Shown: one piece after another, positions 59,148 to 64,000 of the stretch
How the letters are laid out: each line of letters begins with the position of its first letter
Numbering within the stretch: the first letter of the stretch is position 1
NCBI GenBank assembly: GCA_947453695.1
Contig: CANGHW010000001.1
Span: 62,001-126,000 of the forward strand
Reading direction: 5' to 3'
DNA: 64,000 bases
DNA from: Opitutia bacterium
GTDB taxonomy: Bacteria > Verrucomicrobiota > Verrucomicrobiia > Opitutales > Opitutaceae
Translations under genes and position numbers: made by a program
The notes under the pieces: generated by a model
Databases searched by the model: none
The model's input: the letters and a program-made list of their open reading frames with translations, nothing else
Told to the model about the DNA's origin: nothing

Positions 59148-62100
59148 ATGAATTCCTTTCCCTCCCGTATTTGGATCAAACTCTGGATTTTCGCAGCACT
59201 GAGTTTAGCCGCCTATGCAGGACCTCCGATCACAAAAATAAACAGCAGTGGGTATATATATGCCGGCGATACGAATGAGGATGGCGACTATATATCCGAC
59301 GGTAGTCACGATTTCTACCAGTTTACGTTGCCGTGTGCCGGGACATTGAGCGTTTCGATTACCGGCCTGCCGCATGCGATGCTTTACACGCCCTGGGGCT
59401 CCGCTGCAGATGCGAGTGAGGTTGGCAGCCTGAGCTACACCGCGAGTGTCGGTTCCGGTGGCGACTACGAATTGGAGGTTTATGGCCCCAACTGGATGAG
59501 TGGCTACTACACGATCACGGCGATTTTTACGCCGTCGTTTCAAGGTCCTTCGGCGAGTTTTAGCGTAACACCAGGAGGTGGGGCGGCACCGTTGTCGGTG
59601 TCGTTGAATGCTTCGGCCTCGTCATGCCCGGATGGGACAGTGGAGGTGTATGACTGGGAAATGAGTAAGAACGGAGGGGCTTGGACGTATTTTGCATCTG
59701 ATACTAATCCCTTATTTTATCTGACGTTAGCTTTGGGTTCATACCAATTCCGTCTTAGGGTGACCGACAGTCACAATTTGACTGCAACGACCACGCGCAC
59801 GGTGGTGGTGAATTCTGCGCCGAGCGTGGCCATAGTGGCGGCCGGACCGATCGTGGGAGTGGGGCAGTCGGTGACGATCACCGGAAATGCCACGGACGCA
59901 GACGGGAATTTGACCGCACTGAGCTTAGAGTATCAGGCACCCGGAAGCAGCACATGGGTTGCGGGCACGACAGGGGCGGGATCGCTTTGGAATGGAGCGG
60001 CCGTCGCGACGAAGAGTCTGGCGAAGGCCTTTACGCTTTCGAGTGCCGGCCTGTGGCGGTTTCGCGCGGTCTCCACGGACGGCTTGGCGGTCAGCACGGT
60101 TTCCTCGACCGTGATCGTGACAGCGGGACCCGATATAACGCTACCCGCGGCGCCAACGACGCTAACCGCCAGCAACATTACCGCGCTGACCTTTACGCTG
60201 TCGTGGAGTGGTGCGACGGACGACATCGGGGTTACTGGCTACGAGGTGCGGCGCGACGGGACGTCGCTTGGCACAAGTTCGACCGCCTCGATGAGTGTTA
60301 CGGTGCCGACTGGCAACACCACCTACCAGATGGAGGTTCGAGCCCGGGATGCGGCCGGAAATTGGTCCCCGTGGAGCAGCGTCAAGAGTGTCACGACGAT
60401 CCCACTGCAGCCACCCGTGGCTAGCTTTGTGGCTTCCCCCTTGGGTGCTCCAGCCATGACCTCGGTTGGATTTAATGCGGTGGCTTCGACCGATCCGAAT
60501 GGCTCCATCGTTAGCTATGCGTGGGACTTTGAAAGTAATGGATCAACGGATGCTTCGGGCGTAACAGCGTCGCGGGTGTTCACGGTCCCGGGTGTCTATA
60601 CCGCAAAGCTCACCGTCACCAGTAGTAGTGGGCTGTCCAGTAGTGTCACGCGGCAGATTCCGGTAGGGCTGGCGATGCAAGTCTTGCGGAACAGTAGTGG
60701 TTACATCTGGAGTGGGGACACCGATCAAAATGGCGATTTTATCGGGGATGGTTCCATTGACACCTATGAGGTCGAGGTAGCGGGTAACGGGGTTCTGATC
60801 GCGATCGTTTCTGGCACGCCTTTCTTGCGAACCAGTGTATCGGGGGAGTATGGCACCGCGGGACAGAGCAGCGATACGGCGGGAACGGCCTATTTGGTCA
60901 CGACGGCCAACGTATCGGCCGGAATCTACTCGGTCGATGTGGGTGGCATCAATAAGTCGGATTACGGAAATTATAGCATCAGCATCGGTTTTGCTCCGGC
61001 GCCGCGTCCCCCAGTCCCGGCGTTTTCTCCGTCGGTAGCCTGCGGTGTCGCTCCGCTGGTAGTGACCTTTGATGGAAGCGCCACCACGTCACCGGATTCC
61101 TATATTGGATCATACGCGTGGGATTTTGGCGCGAATGGCTCGGTGACCAGTAGTGGTCCAACGGTGGTGCGAACGTTCTCTGCCCCGGGAGTTTATACGG
61201 CGCGCTTGACGATTGCAGATGGCATTTCTTCGCCCGTTTCAACGACCAAGACCATTATCGTGAATGGTCCCGCTCCGACCTTTGTTACACAGCCGATCGG
61301 CGGGGCGATGGATCCAGGCACAAGCAGGACCTTGTCGGTGGTGGTTACCGGGTCTCCGGCCCCGACATTTCAGTGGAAGCGAGGGACGGAAGTGATCAGC
61401 GGTGCGACCAATGCAAGTTTGGCGCTGACCGCCGTTACGCCTGCCGAGGCCGGAAGCTATACCGTGGTGGCGACGAATGCCCTCGCATCAACCGCCAGTG
61501 CAGCGGCTGTGATCGTGGTAAACCCGCCGGCGGCGTTGCCGGTAATCACGCAGCAACCGGCCGCTCAGTCCGTGCTGGCCGGCGACCTCGTCAACCTCCC
61601 GACGCTGGCGACAGGCTTTCCGATTCCCACCTTCCAATGGTTCAAGGGAGCGACAGCTGTGCCGGGAGCCACCAACGCGACCTTATCGTTTGCCCATATC
61701 GCCCCCTCGGACGTGGGGGTTTATAAAGTCGTGGCGTCTAATGCACTCGGCACCGCCACCAGCGAAACCGCTCAGGTTTCGGTGGTGGGGAACCGGCTCC
61801 TGATCGGGCAGAGCGCAGGAGTAAACACAGCCGCCTCGGCGAATGGCGGGACGGTTGGGCGGAGGATTGGCATCGGGTCCTATCTCGTGATCGAGGATCC
61901 CGCCAATCCACGCAATTTCTTTGGCTGGCAGACCCAGTCGTTTGGCGGGGCCATTGATAACGTCCATGATCCGGTTACGATCCTCACGATGGGCAATGCC
62001 GAGCTGGCGATTACGCCGCTCTTCTGTGTCGGCGAGTTTGCCAAAACGACTCTGACTGCGCCTAGCTCCGTGGTTGCTGTCGGGCAATCCATCACCGTCC

Positions 62101-63590
62101 AAGCCCATACGACCAATGTAGCCAGCGTGGGAGTGAACTACATGTCGATCGAACACTCCACCGATATGGGGGCGACTTGGCGCACGTGGGAAGGGCTGGC
62201 CGAGGGCACGACCAATCCGACAGGCCCGAGTAGCAAAAATTTGAGCTTCACCGTGACTCCCCAGTCGGTGGGTAAGGTGCTCTTTCGCGCGATGGGAGGA
62301 AATTACATGTCCTCCAATTGGAGCACAAATATTTCGGCCTACACCTTTCTCTCCATAACGGTCGCAACCCAAGCGCCCCCCGTGATTGTGCTCCAACCGA
62401 CCCCTGCGTCAGTATCGGCCAACATCGGCGAGACCATTACCCTACGAGCCGAAGCGAACGGGGCTCCTGCGCCAGCCTATGCGTGGACCAAGAATGGGCA
62501 GACCATTGCAGGTGCCGACACGCCGAGCCTCACGATCTCCAATATTCAAGCGAGCGATGCAGCCAGCTACCGGATGGTGGCGACAAATGGCCAAGGCTCG
62601 GTGACGAGTAGCCCGGCGGTTGTTTCCGTCATTCCGAAACCGAAAGTTACGAGTGCAGTGGCCGCCACGGCGGCGATGGGGGAGCCCTTCTCCTATTCGA
62701 TCACCGGTGATTTCACCGCTGCCACCTACGGGCCAATTTCATACTACGCATTTGGTTTTCCGACCGGACTGAACTTCAGCGCCACGACCGGAGTATTGAG
62801 TGGGTCACCGACTCAGCAGGGAGCCTTTCCGGTTTTGCTCCGGATTACGAATACGTATGGGCAAAGCGATTTTTCCTGCTTGATCCTCGATGTGGGGCCG
62901 CAGGTCGATCGCATGCCGTCGTTCACCGCGCAACCGCAGCCACAAGCGGTGCTGGTGGGTAGTGCGCTGTCCTTATCAGCCATCGTCACCGGCAATCCGC
63001 TCCCCGCCTTCCAGTGGTCAAAAAATGGCGTCGCGGTGCCGGGCGCGACCAATGTGGTCTTTTCGCTGAACAGCGCGCAATTGAGTGATGCCGGGACCTA
63101 CGTCTTGGTTGCCAGTAACTACAAGGGCACGGTCTCCAGCAGTCCCGTTGCGATCACCGTAACATTGGCGCCCGAGGCTCCGAGCATCAGCGCCGATCCT
63201 GTGGGACGGTCGGTTTTTGCGGGAGATAGTGTCACATTTACCGTGACGGCTTCGGGGAGCCCTCTGCCGGTTTACCAATGGCGCAGGAATGGCGTGCCAC
63301 TGGCGAATGGGGGAGGAGTTACTGGGGTGACTGCGGCTGTCCTGACTTTGGCGGGTGTCACGGCGGCGAACGCCGGAAGCTACGATGTCGTGGTTTCGAA
63401 TTCTCAAGGTGCGGCGACCAGCGCGGTGGCTGCCCTTGCCGTCATTACCATCGACGATGCCGCCGACGCCGACGGCGACGGCATACCCAATGGCATCGAA
63501 CGCGTGTTAGGGACGTCGCTCAACTCGGCGGCGACTACAACTACTTCCAACGGCCAGACCCAGCTTAAGGTCCACATTCCGCATGAATAA
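59148..63590 (+). CDS. Giant exported PKD / fibronectin III / Ig-like domain protein
   Basis: 1480 residues with a signal peptide ending near AAYAG. Approximate layout: an 80-residue module at 30-120 (SSGYIYAGDTNEDGDYISDG) that recurs at about 514-600; PKD-like domains at about 130-225, 420-505 and 625-710; fibronectin III-like at 330-420; five Ig-like domains at about 711, 800, 1081, 1259 and 1347 (QPxxxxVxxGxxxxLxxxxxG ... YxxVATNALGS); and a cadherin-like putative-Ig module near 1170. The tail has a Ca-binding-type DADGDGIPNGIE. Such proteins are adhesive or polysaccharide-associated surface proteins. The next gene overlaps its stop by 8 bp. Confidence 0.82.
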   Translation: MNSFPSRIWIKLWIFAALSLAAYAGPPITKINSSGYIYAGDTNEDGDYISDGSHDFYQFTLPCAGTLSVSITGLPHAMLYTPWGSAADASEVGSLSYTASVGSGGDYELEVYGPNWMSGYYTITAIFTPSFQGPSASFSVTPGGGAAPLSVSLNASASSCPDGTVEVYDWEMSKNGGAWTYFASDTNPLFYLTLALGSYQFRLRVTDSHNLTATTTRTVVVNSAPSVAIVAAGPIVGVGQSVTITGNATDADGNLTALSLEYQAPGSSTWVAGTTGAGSLWNGAAVATKSLAKAFTLSSAGLWRFRAVSTDGLAVSTVSSTVIVTAGPDITLPAAPTTLTASNITALTFTLSWSGATDDIGVTGYEVRRDGTSLGTSSTASMSVTVPTGNTTYQMEVRARDAAGNWSPWSSVKSVTTIPLQPPVASFVASPLGAPAMTSVGFNAVASTDPNGSIVSYAWDFESNGSTDASGVTASRVFTVPGVYTAKLTVTSSSGLSSSVTRQIPVGLAMQVLRNSSGYIWSGDTDQNGDFIGDGSIDTYEVEVAGNGVLIAIVSGTPFLRTSVSGEYGTAGQSSDTAGTAYLVTTANVSAGIYSVDVGGINKSDYGNYSISIGFAPAPRPPVPAFSPSVACGVAPLVVTFDGSATTSPDSYIGSYAWDFGANGSVTSSGPTVVRTFSAPGVYTARLTIADGISSPVSTTKTIIVNGPAPTFVTQPIGGAMDPGTSRTLSVVVTGSPAPTFQWKRGTEVISGATNASLALTAVTPAEAGSYTVVATNALASTASAAAVIVVNPPAALPVITQQPAAQSVLAGDLVNLPTLATGFPIPTFQWFKGATAVPGATNATLSFAHIAPSDVGVYKVVASNALGTATSETAQVSVVGNRLLIGQSAGVNTAASANGGTVGRRIGIGSYLVIEDPANPRNFFGWQTQSFGGAIDNVHDPVTILTMGNAELAITPLFCVGEFAKTTLTAPSSVVAVGQSITVQAHTTNVASVGVNYMSIEHSTDMGATWRTWEGLAEGTTNPTGPSSKNLSFTVTPQSVGKVLFRAMGGNYMSSNWSTNISAYTFLSITVATQAPPVIVLQPTPASVSANIGETITLRAEANGAPAPAYAWTKNGQTIAGADTPSLTISNIQASDAASYRMVATNGQGSVTSSPAVVSVIPKPKVTSAVAATAAMGEPFSYSITGDFTAATYGPISYYAFGFPTGLNFSATTGVLSGSPTQQGAFPVLLRITNTYGQSDFSCLILDVGPQVDRMPSFTAQPQPQAVLVGSALSLSAIVTGNPLPAFQWSKNGVAVPGATNVVFSLNSAQLSDAGTYVLVASNYKGTVSSSPVAITVTLAPEAPSISADPVGRSVFAGDSVTFTVTASGSPLPVYQWRRNGVPLANGGGVTGVTAAVLTLAGVTAANAGSYDVVVSNSQGAATSAVAALAVITIDDAADADGDGIPNGIERVLGTSLNSAATTTTSNGQTQLKVHIPHE

Positions 63591-64000
63591 CACTACTTTT
63601 CCAAGAATTGGCCGGCACTCCGTCCTGGCTCTGGGGATGGGCCTTTCCGTGTCGGTCGGGTGGGCCCAATCGAGTGGAAATAGCTCCTCGAAAGATCAGC
63701 TCGATCGTCGTCAGGATCAATTTGAGCAGAGTGTGGCCCTGGCGAAGGCACGCGACTACAGTTCGGCTGAAAGCCGTCTCTTGGGCGATAATCGTAGCTC
63801 CCCCAACAGTGGCGCGTGGTATTTGGAGTCTGGTCAAAAATGGGCGCTACTGGCTGCAGCATTGGCCAACCGACGCGACTACGCGGGCGCCCGCGATACT
63901 GCCACGCAAGCCATTGGAAAGTTACAGATAGCTGAGAGTAAATTGCTCGCCGAAGGAAAGTTCGCTGCGGCCTCTCAGGCGCAACAGGTCATCGGGACGA
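63583..64000 (+). CDS. Exported protein, 3' end outside window
   Basis: ATG 63583 overlaps the previous gene's TAA by 8 bp, and the frame is open to the window end (139 codons). Signal peptide: hydrophobic LALGMGLSVSVGWAQ after NNTTFPRIGRHS. The mature part is helical and Ala/Gln/Ser-rich (KDQLDRRQDQFEQSVALAKARDYSSAESRLLG), TPR-like or coiled-coil in style. Probably the third gene of the operon starting at 58020. Function unknown. Confidence 0.65.
   Translation, partial: MNNTTFPRIGRHSVLALGMGLSVSVGWAQSSGNSSSKDQLDRRQDQFEQSVALAKARDYSSAESRLLGDNRSSPNSGAWYLESGQKWALLAAALANRRDYAGARDTATQAIGKLQIAESKLLAEGKFAAASQAQQVIGT

Noticed and set aside
1-64000. tRNA genes, insertion sequences and phage genes
   Set aside because: I looked for tRNA T-loop strings (GGTTCGAATCC) in the gaps, transposase motifs and integrase signatures and found none.

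Overview
The window is a GC-rich, gene-dense chromosomal segment, most probably from a verrucomicrobium of the Opitutaceae type. Evidence for this: paired DUF1800/DUF1501 exported proteins, a sigma factor next to a Ser/Thr kinase with TPRs, a large TonB receptor without a SusD partner, very large autotransporter-repeat proteins with PEP-CTERM tails, DUF2264/heparinase/alginate-lyase genes under a LacI regulator, and many short GTAG-tagged palindromes between genes. I see no rRNA, tRNA, CRISPR array or insertion sequence.

Layout. 1-5642: end of a DUF1800 gene, a Tat-exported DUF1501 gene, and a sigma factor/Ser-Thr kinase pair. 5644-8091: a membrane protein of unknown role and an alginate-lyase-like enzyme. 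8287-13408: a TonB-dependent receptor and a TMTC-like membrane protein with TPRs. 13445-22776: a minus-strand block reading LacI regulator, Na+/solute symporter, mannose-6-phosphate-isomerase-like enzyme, D-2-hydroxyacid dehydrogenase, DUF2264 protein, heparinase II/III-like lyase. Two overlaps in it are ATGA. AT-rich sites sharing TAATAAT lie upstream of the LacI gene, upstream of the symporter, and between the alginate lyase and the TonB receptor, so these genes are probably one regulon for uptake and breakdown of a uronate-type polysaccharide.

23011-24040 holds a small exported pair: a transglutaminase/papain-like protein and a 130-residue protein with five copies of a TonB-box-like motif. 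24291-29376: glycosyltransferase, YdcF-like protein, MmcB-like nuclease-fold protein, small unknowns and a methyltransferase. 29519-34690 and 42264-48119 are two giant PEP-CTERM autotransporter-repeat proteins. Between them lie a histidine kinase and response regulator, an Hsp33-like chaperone, PnuC plus a ribosylnicotinamide-kinase-like protein, an exported sugar-isomerase-like protein, a cysteine-less TlpA-like protein and TcdA.

48431-57644: an exported Ig/SdrD-B-like protein, an MFS nucleoside-type permease plus Gfo/Idh oxidoreductase, a TetR regulator, a roughly 1.4-kb region with no firm gene but 24 units of a degenerate 21-bp repeat in perfect register, an unknown gene and a NarL-type response regulator. 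58020-64000: a probable operon of a second cysteine-less TlpA-like protein, a 1480-residue PKD/Ig protein and an exported protein cut by the window end. This last block looks somewhat less GC-rich than the rest.

All functions are read from motifs and family resemblance only. Start codons were chosen by signal peptides, overlaps and domain boundaries, and several are uncertain.
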